Below are positions 1-7,761 of a stretch of 17,922 bases of DNA, piece by piece. The stretch is taken from assembly GCA_039819085.1 (NCBI GenBank), contig JBCBSQ010000031.1, forward strand, positions 1 through 17,922, read 5' to 3'. The stretch's first letter is position 1, and every line of letters starts with the position of its first letter. The position numbers were made by a program, and so were the translations under genes. The notes under the pieces were generated by a model, which made no database searches, had not been told where the DNA came from, and worked only from the letters and a program-made list of their open reading frames with translations. This DNA comes from MED-G105 sp039819085 (GTDB lineage Bacteria; Pseudomonadota; Alphaproteobacteria; Caulobacterales; Parvularculaceae).

Positions 1-1056
1 GCGTCGCGCATTTCGCTCAAGTCTCTCTACCGGCACCGATCGGTGCCCATCCGGTTGCTCGGACTCAGCCTGCCGGCGACGATCGGGCTCGGCGCGCTGG
101 TCGGTTTGGCCGTGTTCGAGGAGATCAGCTGGGTTGAGGCCGCGGTGATCGCCGCCATCCTCGCCCCGACCGACGCGGCGCTCGGCGCTTCGGTCCTCGC
201 CGACAAAACCGTGCCGCTCAGCGTCCGCCAAAGTCTAAACGTTGAAAGCGGCCTCAATGACGGCGTCTCGCTGCCGGCGGTCTTGTTTTTCGCCTGTTTT
301 CTCAACCTCACACACCAAAGCGGCGAGGTGAATTGGCTCCTGTTCGCTACCCTCCAGCTCACGCTCGGCCCGCTCGCGGGACTATTGGTGGGCTGGATCG
401 GCGGCCGGTTGATCGGCGCGGCGGCCGCGAATGGCTGGATCACCGAGACCTTTCAAGGCGTCGCCGCCATGGCGCTCGCCGTCATCGCCTTCGCCGCGGC
501 TGAAATGGTCGGCGGCAATGGCTTTATCGCCGCCTTTGCCTGCGGCTTGGTCTACGGCAATCTGCATGTCGGCTATTCGCACTTCCTGCATGAGTTCACC
601 GAGACCGAGAGCGAGGTGCTCTCGCACCTTACCTTCTTCCTCTTCGGTCTCGTGGTTCTGCCCGGCGCGCTCGCCAATGTGACGCCGGAGGTTGTCCTCT
701 ACGGCTTCCTTAGCCTCACCGTCGTGCGCATGGCGCCGGTCGCCTTATCCATGATCGGGTCCGGCTTTCACTGGCCGACCCTCGGCTTTCTCGGCTGGTT
801 CGGTCCGCGCGGCCTCGCCTCGCTGTTGTTCGCCTTACTGATCCTCGAAGATCTGAGCGTAGAGTCCGCTGAACGCATCGAAACCATCGTCGCGATCACC
901 GTACTGATGAGCATTCTGCTCCATGGCCTCACCGCCGCGCCGCTGTCGCGACGCTACGGCGCGTGGGCGTCGCGCTGCACCACGGACAAATGCCCCGAAA
1001 ACCGGTCCGTCGATTTCTCACACGCGTCGGACACGAAAGCGCAAAGCGCTACTTGA
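1..1056 (+). CDS. Cation/proton antiporter, CPA1 (NhaP-type), 5' end missing
   Basis: Inner-membrane exchanger of monovalent cations for protons. The reading frame is open from base 1, and the in-frame GTG at 43 lies inside the conserved region, so the true start is upstream of the window. Visible CPA1 hallmarks are a PTDAALG segment, followed by an ESGLNDG segment carrying the ion-binding acidic residue, several hydrophobic helices, and a GPRGLASLL stretch typical of the last transport helices. After the membrane part there is only a short hydrophilic tail of about 35 residues, with no large cytoplasmic regulatory domain. Its stop lies 8 bases inside the 3' end of the convergent beta-lactamase-family gene. 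The exact ion (Na+ or K+) cannot be told from the sequence. Family is fairly sure. Confidence 0.88.
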   Translation, partial: ASRISLKSLYRHRSVPIRLLGLSLPATIGLGALVGLAVFEEISWVEAAVIAAILAPTDAALGASVLADKTVPLSVRQSLNVESGLNDGVSLPAVLFFACFLNLTHQSGEVNWLLFATLQLTLGPLAGLLVGWIGGRLIGAAAANGWITETFQGVAAMALAVIAFAAAEMVGGNGFIAAFACGLVYGNLHVGYSHFLHEFTETESEVLSHLTFFLFGLVVLPGALANVTPEVVLYGFLSLTVVRMAPVALSMIGSGFHWPTLGFLGWFGPRGLASLLFALLILEDLSVESAERIETIVAITVLMSILLHGLTAAPLSRRYGAWASRCTTDKCPENRSVDFSHASDTKAQSAT

Positions 1057-2251
1057 CCCACGCCCCGGGCGCGTTGGAGCGGTAGTCGAGGGCGCGATAG
1101 GCCGCGTCGATCAGGCTTTGACCGCGATCGTTGAGCAGCAGCCCCGCGCCCATCTGGTTCATCGTATAGCTGAAGGCGAGGCCGCATTCCGGATCGGCGA
1201 ACCCGATCGAGCCGCCCGCGCCAACATGGCCGAACGCTTTGTCCCCGATGATCGCGGTCATCTGGTCGCCCGCAGGCCTCGCCCGATTGTCCATGGATTT
1301 CATGAAACCGGAGGCGAACCGCGTCGCGCAAAGCAGCGTGAAATCCTGCTGCGTGGCGGTGGAGACCATCGACATGGCCGCCAGCCGGTCGGGTGAAACG
1401 AGCGAGCCGCCGCCCGTGGCGAGCGGCGTGTACATGGCGACCTGGCCGCGCGCGTTCGACACGCCGCCCGCGCCGCCGATCTCGGCGGCGTGCGCCTTCG
1501 GATCGTTGAAATCCCAACCGCCGGTGTTCAAGAAAGAAAGCGCCTGCGTCGATTGAGGATCGGAGATCATTTTCTGCGTAAAATCGGTCATCGGCCCCGT
1601 CAGATCGGGTTGAGCGACCAAGACCGGCGCGACATGAGGCGAAACATCGCCCGGCATGCCAATCCAAAAATCAGCGCCCAACGGCCCGGCCACCTCTTCA
1701 CGAAAGAACGTCCCGAGCGACTTGCCTGAGACGCGTCGGACAAGCTCGCCGACCGTCCAGCCGAAATTGACCATGTGGTAGCCGTTGCGCGTGCCAGGCT
1801 CCCAGAACGCCTCCTCGTCCTCCATCCGGCTGATCATGTAGTCCCAATCGAGAAAACCGCCGTCGCGGACCGGCGCGCGCAGCGCCGGCAAGGCGCTCTC
1901 ATGGTTCAGCATCATCTGAACTGTGGTGTGTTCTTTGCCGTTCTTGGCGAACTCCGGCCAGTATTCGCCAACCAGGGCCGCAGGGTTCAGCTGACCCCGA
2001 TCGATCAGCATATGCGCGCAGAGCGCCGTCGCGGCTTTAGTGCAGGAGAACACGATCGAGACGGTGTTCTCCTGCCAGGGCTCGCCCGTCGAAGGATCGG
2101 CGACACCGCCCCAGATGTCGACGGCCGTCTCGCCATTCACGCTAAGGCAGACCGAGGCGCCCACTTCGCCGCGTTCGGCGAAGTTCCTCTCGAACTCAGC
2201 CTGAACCTCCGCGAATTTCGGGTCGCAGCGCCCGTGCGTCGCCCCGCTCAC
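1049..2251 (-). CDS. Serine beta-lactamase/esterase family hydrolase (EstB-like)
   Basis: Penicillin-binding-fold serine hydrolase; relatives are mostly carboxylesterases or of unknown substrate. With the start chosen here the protein has 400 residues. The nucleophile motif SCTK is at about residues 69-72, the second catalytic tyrosine is in GYHMVNFGW near residue 158, and an HVGAGG segment near the C-terminus stands where class C enzymes have KTG. I chose the GTG at 2251 because AGGAGG lies 6 bases upstream (2258-2263). The ATG at 2269 is in frame but has only a distant ribosome-binding site, about 16 bases away. No signal peptide is visible, so the protein is probably cytoplasmic, which argues against a secreted antibiotic-resistance enzyme. 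It converges on the antiporter with an 8-base overlap. Confidence 0.87.
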   Translation of the reverse strand: MSGATHGRCDPKFAEVQAEFERNFAERGEVGASVCLSVNGETAVDIWGGVADPSTGEPWQENTVSIVFSCTKAATALCAHMLIDRGQLNPAALVGEYWPEFAKNGKEHTTVQMMLNHESALPALRAPVRDGGFLDWDYMISRMEDEEAFWEPGTRNGYHMVNFGWTVGELVRRVSGKSLGTFFREEVAGPLGADFWIGMPGDVSPHVAPVLVAQPDLTGPMTDFTQKMISDPQSTQALSFLNTGGWDFNDPKAHAAEIGGAGGVSNARGQVAMYTPLATGGGSLVSPDRLAAMSMVSTATQQDFTLLCATRFASGFMKSMDNRARPAGDQMTAIIGDKAFGHVGAGGSIGFADPECGLAFSYTMNQMGAGLLLNDRGQSLIDAAYRALDYRSNAPGAWVK

Positions 2252-2257
2252 GCCGGT

Positions 2258-2263
2258 CCTCCT
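2258..2263 (-). promoter_or_regulatory. Shine-Dalgarno AGGAGG that decides the hydrolase start
   Basis: A perfect AGGAGG on the minus strand lies 6 bases before a GTG codon (2251-2249). It lies inside the short extension that an ATG start at 2269 would give, so it supports the GTG as the real initiation codon. Confidence 0.7.
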
Positions 2264-2431
2264 ATCCATCGCACCACTATCTCGTCCTCCCGCTGATCTG
2301 CAATAATTTCATCAAACAATAGCGGGAATTACAGACGGCGCGAGAGCATCCTTCAAATTCGTCCGGCTTGTGCGTTGGCGTTCCGGCCGAACTGGTCGAT
2401 AAAAGACCGGCGATCAGGAATTGGGGAAACT

Positions 2432-3553
2432 ATGAACACCCATTGGTCGAAACGCTTCGCCGCCCTCGCTGCGATCGCGGCCGCATTCACAGCGCCTGTG
2501 GCGTTCGCGGACGCCGACGCGGACACCGCCGTGCCGCCGGCCTTCGAACGCGTCGATTACGCCGATCTCGCCAACTGGCTCTGCCATCCCGGCAAAGAGG
2601 CGGACGCGTGCAGCGTCGAGCTCGACACGACGGAAATCGGCGCGGACGGCTCGACACGAGTGATCCCCTTCACCGCCGCTGCGCGGCCGCCGGTCGACTG
2701 CTTCTACCTCTACCCCACGGTCTCCAGCGACCCGTTGCCAAACAGCGATATGGACTTCGGGCCGGAGGAAAACACGGCGATCCAACAACAATTCGCCCGT
2801 TTCGCAGCCGCCTGCCGCCCCTACGCGCCGGGCTATCGGCAAATGACGCGCCTCGCCCTCCAAGCCTGGATGCGCTTCGGCCGCCTGCCCACGAACAGAG
2901 CCATGCGCTACGCCGATGCGCGCGACGCTTGGCGCGCGTATCTCGCCAACCACAATGAGGGCCGCGGCGTGATCCTGATCGGCCACTCCCAAGGCGCGAA
3001 CCTCCTGAAAGAGCTGGTCGAGCGCGAGATCGCGGGCGAAGCTGCGCAAGAGCGGATCGTGTCGGTCATGGCGATCGGCGGCGACATTGCGCTCGACACG
3101 GAAACCGGCGCGTTCGGCCCATTCGCGCCATGCGAAACCGCCGACGAGACCGGCTGCCTCATTAGCTATGTCTCCTTCTCGGCGGACGCACCGCCGACCG
3201 AAGCGGCTTTCTTCGGCCGCGCCAAACCAGACGGCCGCCGCGCCGCGTGCGTCAATCCAGCGGCGCTGAACGGCGGCGACACGCTCGACGCGCGCTTCGC
3301 CGCTGGCCGCCTCGGCGGCGTCGACACGCCCTTCGCGTCCATGCCCGGCCTCGCGTCGGCCAACTGCGTCGCCACCGAAACGCACGATTATCTCGCCATC
3401 ACGCCGGCGCCCGCTGATCCGCGCGCCGGCGTCCTCGACCGCGCCCGCGATCTGCCGGCCGATTGGGGCCTGCATCGCGTCGACATGCATCTCGCTATAG
3501 GCGACCTCGTCGCGATCGCCGCGGCTCAAGGGCGCGCCTGGGCCGCCCGCTAG
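2432..3553 (+). CDS. Secreted DUF3089-family alpha/beta hydrolase
   Basis: Predicted exported hydrolase of unknown substrate, 373 residues from the ATG at 2432. A purine-rich ribosome-binding stretch precedes this ATG, and the first 28 or so residues form a signal peptide (positive start, Ala/Leu/Ile core, VAFA cleavage region); starts further upstream would hide that signal. The nucleophile elbow GHSQG is at about residues 184-188, with Ser186 the likely nucleophile. The DCFYLYPTVSSDP segment near residue 90 is characteristic of DUF3089. A late HRVDMHLA segment may hold the catalytic histidine. Several cysteines in the mature part fit a periplasmic location. It is divergent from the beta-lactamase-family gene. 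Family assignment is good; the reaction is unknown. Confidence 0.85.
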   Translation: MNTHWSKRFAALAAIAAAFTAPVAFADADADTAVPPAFERVDYADLANWLCHPGKEADACSVELDTTEIGADGSTRVIPFTAAARPPVDCFYLYPTVSSDPLPNSDMDFGPEENTAIQQQFARFAAACRPYAPGYRQMTRLALQAWMRFGRLPTNRAMRYADARDAWRAYLANHNEGRGVILIGHSQGANLLKELVEREIAGEAAQERIVSVMAIGGDIALDTETGAFGPFAPCETADETGCLISYVSFSADAPPTEAAFFGRAKPDGRRAACVNPAALNGGDTLDARFAAGRLGGVDTPFASMPGLASANCVATETHDYLAITPAPADPRAGVLDRARDLPADWGLHRVDMHLAIGDLVAIAAAQGRAWAAR

Positions 3554-3584
3554 GCCGTCCAAGTAAAAATCAGCACGCGCGATA

Positions 3585-3613
3585 TTGACGAAAGCCGTAG
3601 CGCCGCCTACGTC
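3585..3613 (+). promoter_or_regulatory. Possible groESL promoter
   Basis: TTGACG at 3585-3590 followed 17 bases later by TACGTC at 3608-3613 could be a -35/-10 pair placing transcription start at or just before the CIRCE operator. The -10 is poor for a housekeeping sigma factor. A heat-shock sigma factor is possible but cannot be shown here. Confidence 0.3.
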
Positions 3614-3623
3614 CGCGGCATCG

Positions 3624-3650
3624 TTAGCAGTCGCCGGGCGAGAGTGCTAA
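3624..3650 (+). promoter_or_regulatory. CIRCE operator (HrcA binding site)
   Basis: TTAGCAGTC, a 9-base spacer, then GAGTGCTAA. This matches the CIRCE consensus (TTAGCACTC-N9-GAGTGCTAA) at every arm position except one (C to G at the seventh base of the left arm). It lies 57 bases before groES. By family knowledge HrcA binds here to repress groESL; hrcA itself is not in the window. Confidence 0.93.
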
Positions 3651-3707
3651 CACGGCTCCCTGCGCCAGCTGGCGACAAGATAGTCAACTTAGGAAAACGA
3701 GGGCAAT

Positions 3708-3998
3708 ATGGGATTGCGTCCGCTGCATGACCGGGTTCTGGTCCGCCGCATCGAAGAGAGCGAAAAGACCGCCGGCGGCATCATCATCCCCGACACCGCC
3801 AAGGAAAAGCCGCAGGAAGGCGAAGTGATCGCCGTCGGCTCCGGCGCCGTGGGCGACGACAATGAGCGCGTGCCGCTCGACGTCAAAGCCGGCGACCGGA
3901 TCCTCTTCGGCAAATGGTCGGGTTCTGAAGTCACGCTCGACGGCGAAGAGCTGCTCATCATGAAAGAGAGCGACATTCTGGGCGTGGTCGAGGCCTAA
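3708..3998 (+). CDS. groES: GroES co-chaperonin (10 kDa)
   Basis: Heptameric lid that caps GroEL during ATP-driven folding in the cytoplasm. The 96-residue product has the standard family length. It begins with the typical LRPLHDRVLVRR strand, followed by the mobile loop (about residues 16-34, ending in GGIIIPDTA) that contacts GroEL, and ends with the ILGVVE strand. GAGGG at 3699-3703 serves as ribosome-binding site. It is the first gene of the groESL operon, 49 bases before groEL, with a CIRCE operator upstream, so HrcA-controlled heat-shock regulation is expected. Confidence 0.97.
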   Translation: MGLRPLHDRVLVRRIEESEKTAGGIIIPDTAKEKPQEGEVIAVGSGAVGDDNERVPLDVKAGDRILFGKWSGSEVTLDGEELLIMKESDILGVVEA

Positions 3999-4047
3999 GC
4001 CGCCTCCTGCTCCCCGATCATCAACTCAAAACGAAAGGTTGTCTAAA

Positions 4048-5691
4048 ATGGCCGCCAAGATCGTCAAATTCGGCGCGACCGCGCGCGAAAAAATGCTCGC
4101 CGGCGTCGACGTGCTCGCCGACGCGGTGAAAGTCACGCTCGGCCCCAAAGGCCGAAACGTCATCATCGAGAAATCCTTCGGCGCCCCGCGCACCACGAAG
4201 GACGGCGTCACCGTCGCCAAGGAAATCGAGCTTGAAGACAAGTTCGAGAACATGGGCGCGCAAATGCTGCGCGAAGTGGCCTCCAAGGCCAACGATGTCG
4301 CCGGCGACGGCACCACCACCGCCACCGTGCTCGCTCAAGCCATCGTCCGCGAAGGCCTGAAGCGCGTCGCGGCCGGCATGAACCCGATGGACCTGAAGCG
4401 CGGCATCGAGAAGGCCGCCGCCGAAGTGGTTGGCGACCTGGCCCATCACTCCAAGAAGGTGAAGACCAACGAAGAGATCGCCCAGGTCGGCTCCATCTCC
4501 GCCAATGGCGAGCGCGAGATCGGCGACATGATCGCCCAGGCCATGGAAAAGGTCGGCAATGAGGGCGTGATCACGGTCGAGGAAGCCAAATCCCTCGAAA
4601 CCGAACTCGACGTCGTGGAGGGCATGCAGTTCGACCGCGGCTACCTCTCGCCCTATTTCATCACCAACGCCGACAAGATGATCGCGGAACTCGAAGATCC
4701 GTTCATCCTGCTGCACGAGAAGAAACTCTCCTCGCTGCAGCCAATGCTGCCGATCCTCGAAAGCGTCGTTCAGTCCCAGCGCCCGCTTCTGATCATCGCC
4801 GAAGACGTGGACGGCGAAGCCCTCGCCACGCTGGTGGTCAACAAGCTGCGCGGCGGCTTGAAGATCGCCGCCGTCAAAGCTCCGGGCTTCGGCGACCGCC
4901 GCAAGGCCATGCTGCAGGACATCGCGGTCCTCACCGGCGGCCAGGTCATCTCAGAAGACCTCGGCATCAAGCTTGAAAACGTCGCGCTCGACATGCTCGG
5001 CACGGCCAAGCGCGTCTCCATCGACAAGGACAACACGACCATTGTCGACGGCGCGGGCAAAAAGAAAGACATCGACGCCCGGGTCAGCCAGATCCGCACG
5101 CAGATCGAAGACACCACCTCCGACTATGACCGCGAGAAGCTGCAAGAGCGTCTCGCCAAGCTGGCCGGCGGCGTGGCTGTGATCAAAGTCGGCGGCGCGA
5201 CCGAAGTCGAAGTGAAAGAAAAGAAGGACCGCGTCGACGACGCCCTCAACGCGACCCGCGCGGCCGTAGAAGAAGGTATCATCTCCGGCGGCGGCGTCGC
5301 CCTCCTCCGCGCGTCGACCAATATCGACGTCACCGGCGCGAACCCGGACGAGCAGGCCGGCATCGATATCGTCCGCAAGGCGCTCGAAGCTCCGGTCCGT
5401 CAGATCGCCGAAAACGCCGGTGTCGAAGGCTCGGTCGTCGTCGCCAACATCCTCTCGCAAAAAGGCAAGAGCTACGGCTTCAACGCCCAGACCGAAGAGT
5501 ATGGCGACATGGTCGAGATGGGCATCATCGACCCGGTGAAAGTGGTGCGCTCGGCGCTCCAGAACGCTGCGTCCGTGGCCGGCCTCCTCATCACGACGGA
5601 AGCCTCCATCGGCGAAGCGCCGAAGAAAGACGAGCCCATGGGCATGCCTCCGGGCGGCGGCATGGGCGGCATGGGCGGCATGGACTTCTAG
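4048..5691 (+). CDS. groEL: GroEL chaperonin (60 kDa)
   Basis: ATP-dependent folding chamber, two stacked heptameric rings, partner of GroES. With the ATG at 4048 it has 547 residues, the usual length, and begins MAAKIVKFG as most alphaproteobacterial GroELs do; AAAGG at 4034-4038 is well placed for this start, and the TTG nine bases upstream is not needed. The ATP-binding VAGDGTTTATVLA segment is at about residues 84-96, and the C-terminus is the characteristic Gly-Gly-Met repeat tail. It is co-transcribed with groES, and a strong intrinsic terminator follows 26 bases after the stop. Nothing unusual in the protein. Confidence 0.98.
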   Translation: MAAKIVKFGATAREKMLAGVDVLADAVKVTLGPKGRNVIIEKSFGAPRTTKDGVTVAKEIELEDKFENMGAQMLREVASKANDVAGDGTTTATVLAQAIVREGLKRVAAGMNPMDLKRGIEKAAAEVVGDLAHHSKKVKTNEEIAQVGSISANGEREIGDMIAQAMEKVGNEGVITVEEAKSLETELDVVEGMQFDRGYLSPYFITNADKMIAELEDPFILLHEKKLSSLQPMLPILESVVQSQRPLLIIAEDVDGEALATLVVNKLRGGLKIAAVKAPGFGDRRKAMLQDIAVLTGGQVISEDLGIKLENVALDMLGTAKRVSIDKDNTTIVDGAGKKKDIDARVSQIRTQIEDTTSDYDREKLQERLAKLAGGVAVIKVGGATEVEVKEKKDRVDDALNATRAAVEEGIISGGGVALLRASTNIDVTGANPDEQAGIDIVRKALEAPVRQIAENAGVEGSVVVANILSQKGKSYGFNAQTEEYGDMVEMGIIDPVKVVRSALQNAASVAGLLITTEASIGEAPKKDEPMGMPPGGGMGGMGGMDF

Positions 5692-5717
5692 CCTGGCCGC
5701 CGAAGGCGAAAACAGTA

Positions 5718-5742
5718 GGGCGGCCCAAGGGCCGCCCTTTTT
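5718..5742 (+). terminator. Intrinsic terminator of groESL
   Basis: GGGCGGCCC (5718-5726) and GGGCCGCCC (5729-5737) form a perfect inverted repeat that folds as an 8 bp stem with a CAAG loop and runs straight into TTTTT (5738-5742). It sits just after groEL and before the convergent gene. Confidence 0.92.
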
Positions 5743-5794
5743 CGTTTCGTGCAACCCGGCCGCCGTCTCCACATGACAGCGCCCCGCCCCCCAA

Positions 5795-6340
5795 TCACTC
5801 CATAGTCTTTATCAAGTCTGCTGGCCGAGACACCGATTGCAAGATCATCATCGTCTGCGCGGTCATGGTAAACTTGACCGTAGCCTCCGTAGGGTCGGCC
5901 GCATCGCTCAACTGACAGGCGCCGCCTGTGCCGGCCCGGTTCATGCGGCAATCCGGCTCGTCGCCAGCTATGCCGAAATGGGATTGTACCGCGCCGATCT
6001 CGCCCGCTGCGTCGATCCCCATTTTGTTGAGCGACTGGGTGATCAGCACAAGGCGGCCGTCGGCGCGGCCAAGCGTGATGGAAGAATACCCTTCCGGCGC
6101 GCCGTAGGCGCCGCGCACGAAATTCAAAGACCCTTCGCCCCAGCTCTCATAGGTCGCGATGTCGCCAGCGCGATAGCCAGCGGCGAGCAGAATATTGAAT
6201 GCGTCTTCAGGCGAGGTCGCTAGACTGACGCCTTCGACTTTGAGACTTTCGACCAGCGAGACGTCCCGGGCGATAGGTTCTGCGTGAGCCGCCCAAGCCG
6301 AGCAGGCTGAAGCGAGAAGCGTTGTTGCAAGGCGGCGCAT
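5795..6340 (-). CDS. Small secreted protein of unknown function
   Basis: I do not recognise a family. The product is 181 residues from the ATG at 6340. This start is preferred over the GTG at 6355 because GGAG (6350-6353) lies 9 bases upstream of it and the protein then begins with a clean signal peptide: MRRLATTLLAS core, likely cleavage after AHA near residue 20. The mature part is small and without further membrane segments; it contains two cysteines in a DCRMNRAG...ACQLSD region that could form a disulphide in the periplasm. It converges on groEL from across the terminator and stands alone. The coding pattern and signal peptide make it a real gene; its role is open. Confidence 0.75.
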   Translation of the reverse strand: MRRLATTLLASACSAWAAHAEPIARDVSLVESLKVEGVSLATSPEDAFNILLAAGYRAGDIATYESWGEGSLNFVRGAYGAPEGYSSITLGRADGRLVLITQSLNKMGIDAAGEIGAVQSHFGIAGDEPDCRMNRAGTGGACQLSDAADPTEATVKFTMTAQTMMILQSVSRPADLIKTME

Positions 6341-6479
6341 GGATTGTTGCTCCACAGATCAAGGTTCACTGGCAGCCTAAACGGATCCAGACGCAGCGCC
6401 AAAAGCGCGGTGCAGTCCAGCAGGAGGGTTCGCCGCCTACGCCCTTGAGAGCCAAAGCCGCGACAGCGCTGATGGCGGC

Positions 6480-6508
6480 TTGCGTTGAGGCGGCCTAAAT
6501 GCTGTACA
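6480..6508 (+). promoter_or_regulatory. Possible tRNA-Ser promoter
   Basis: TTGCGT at 6480-6485 and TGTACA at 6503-6508 are 17 bases apart and end 11 bases before the tRNA 5' end. A plausible but weak housekeeping-type promoter. Confidence 0.3.
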
Positions 6509-6519
6509 TCCGCGCTTGC

Positions 6520-6609
6520 GGAGAGGTGGCCGAGTGGCTGAAGGCGCGCCCCTGCTAAGGGCGTATACGTTTACGCGTATCGTGGGTTCGAATCCCATCC
6601 TCTCCGCCA
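6520..6609 (+). tRNA. tRNA-Ser(GCT)
   Basis: Full class II tRNA of 90 bases including encoded CCA. The acceptor stem GGAGAGG pairs with CCTCTCC (6599-6605), followed by discriminator G and CCA (6607-6609). The anticodon stem CGCCC/GGGCG encloses loop CTGCTAA, so the anticodon is GCT at 6554-6556, reading AGC and AGT serine codons. A long variable arm (ATACG pairing with CGTAT) as expected for serine, and the TTCGAAT T-loop, are present. Confidence 0.97.
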
Positions 6610-6906
6610 CGCAGTCTTTGCGTTTCAGCGACATTCCCAAGGCAGCGAAATAATCCCGCAGTTTCCGTGACTTCTGGCTCGCGATCAGGGCACTTCGCCG
6701 TCCAATCTCAGGGTGTTGGTCTCCAATTGCCTGAAACAACGCCGCCGTCTCCGTCCGCCTTTTCGGCAGTCGGGTCCCGCCAAGCTCGGCAGATGACCGC
6801 CTGTGCTTTCCGCTACTTCAAGACCTCGCCCGAGATGATCCAGCAACCGGTGAGGCTGTATGTACCATTTCCGCTCTCGAGGTGTGGCGCGCCAAGGCGC
6901 GCGGAA
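6610..6906. other. Intergenic stretch after tRNA-Ser, no gene supported
   Basis: Nearly 300 bases between the tRNA and the secretion operon. Open frames here are short and show no family resemblance. One minus-strand frame (about 6610-6739) reads plausibly but runs straight into the tRNA, so I do not call it. The only structure I can point to is the GC-rich hairpin at 6887-6902. Confidence 0.5.
6887..6902 (-). terminator. GC-rich hairpin just downstream of the secretion operon
   Basis: GCGCGCC, AA, GGCGCGC form a perfect 7 bp inverted repeat with a 2-base centre, starting 4 bases after the last stop codon of the minus-strand operon. There is no T-run after it, so it is at best a weak or Rho-assisted transcription end. 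Confidence 0.35.
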
Positions 6907-7761
6907 CTAATTCGCCCCAAAGGGCGTGGAGGCGGTGATCGCGGTTCCGCTCTCGGACTCGATTTGGACCTCTGTGCTCGAAATCGCGACAATCCGCCCC
7001 GCCCTGACGAGATCACCCACCGCATATCGCCGCGCCTCGCCGGGGCCATCGCGCATTAGCGCGGTCCACGAGCCGGCGCGATCTCGATTGACACCCACAA
7101 CAACAGGTGGATCGGGCGGCGGCGCGGCAGCCGCGGCCGGAGCGGTGGGCCGCGCAAAGGGACTGCGGCTCCGATCGAACGGCGAACGCGCTAAGAGCGC
7201 AGATGTGTCGCCCGCCGACGGAGGAGGTTTCAGAAGTTCAGGATCTACACTCGCCATTTTGGACAGCTCGATTGTGAGCCGCAATGCATCGTCTGGACGC
7301 CGGGACCCGCCGCCCTTAGGCGCGATGCTCAGGCGATCCACGGTCAGACCCAATCCCTCGACGGCAAGCCCCTCTAGCCCATCGGCGACTGCTTTCAGAT
7401 CTCCTTCAAGGACCACGCGCAATGCAATCTTCGAGATGCCGTTTTCTTCGGATCGGCCGATCTCTTCGATTTCAGCCATCGAAAGCCCTGCGGCTTGAAA
7501 TCGTTCCGCAACACGCCGCTGAGCGCTGAGCGCGAACGCGTCAATATCCAGTGCGTGGACTTCTTCACCAGGCTGGAGAGCGGGCGTCGCCGCTAGACGC
7601 GAGCGGTGCGCTTCGATTCGGGCGGCCAAATCCCCCGCGGTAGCGCCCGCACTGAACCAGCGGCCGATCGGATCATTTAGCAGTACCCACGCGATACATG
7701 CGATCGCGCCGATAAGTCCCCACCCCTGGATTGCGAGCGACCGAGCCTTAATCCAATTCAT
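6907..7761 (-). CDS. Type II secretion GspM/GspC-like composite inner-membrane protein
   Basis: 284 residues. The start ATG overlaps the stop of the upstream gspL-like gene (ATGA). One N-terminal membrane helix (about residues 8-28) is followed by a periplasmic region (about 45-168) that resembles the subtype-b GspM / PilO-like fold (a LSAQRRVAERF-type helix and a ferredoxin-like pattern). Then comes a proline/alanine-rich linker (about 172-218) containing RSPFDRSRSPF. The C-terminal domain (about 219-284) has VVVGVNRDRAGSWTAL and RRYAVGDLVRAGRIVAI, the pattern of the small beta domain of GspC/PilP that touches the secretin. So one protein seems to combine the GspM role (partner of GspL) and the GspC role (contact with GspD). 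Domain identification is by pattern only and is moderate in confidence. Confidence 0.65.
   Translation of the reverse strand: MNWIKARSLAIQGWGLIGAIACIAWVLLNDPIGRWFSAGATAGDLAARIEAHRSRLAATPALQPGEEVHALDIDAFALSAQRRVAERFQAAGLSMAEIEEIGRSEENGISKIALRVVLEGDLKAVADGLEGLAVEGLGLTVDRLSIAPKGGGSRRPDDALRLTIELSKMASVDPELLKPPPSAGDTSALLARSPFDRSRSPFARPTAPAAAAAPPPDPPVVVGVNRDRAGSWTALMRDGPGEARRYAVGDLVRAGRIVAISSTEVQIESESGTAITASTPFGAN

Noticed and set aside
2414..3562. 382-codon frame antisense to the DUF3089 gene
   Set aside because: Long antisense frames are expected in GC-rich coding DNA. The plus-strand protein has a signal peptide and a GHSQG motif; the antisense one has no recognisable feature.
4951..5772. 273-codon frame antisense to groEL
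   Set aside because: Shadow of groEL codon bias, rich in His/Asp/Ala without domain pattern.
6437..6739. 100-codon minus-strand frame across tRNA-Ser
   Set aside because: Its middle part (ERMGFEPTIRVN...RGAPSATRPP) is the well-known spurious translation of a tRNA-Ser gene in reverse. The part before it has no support of its own.
6667..7059. 130-codon plus-strand frame before and into the secretion operon
   Set aside because: It runs antisense into the GspM/GspC-like gene and has a biased, non-conserved composition.
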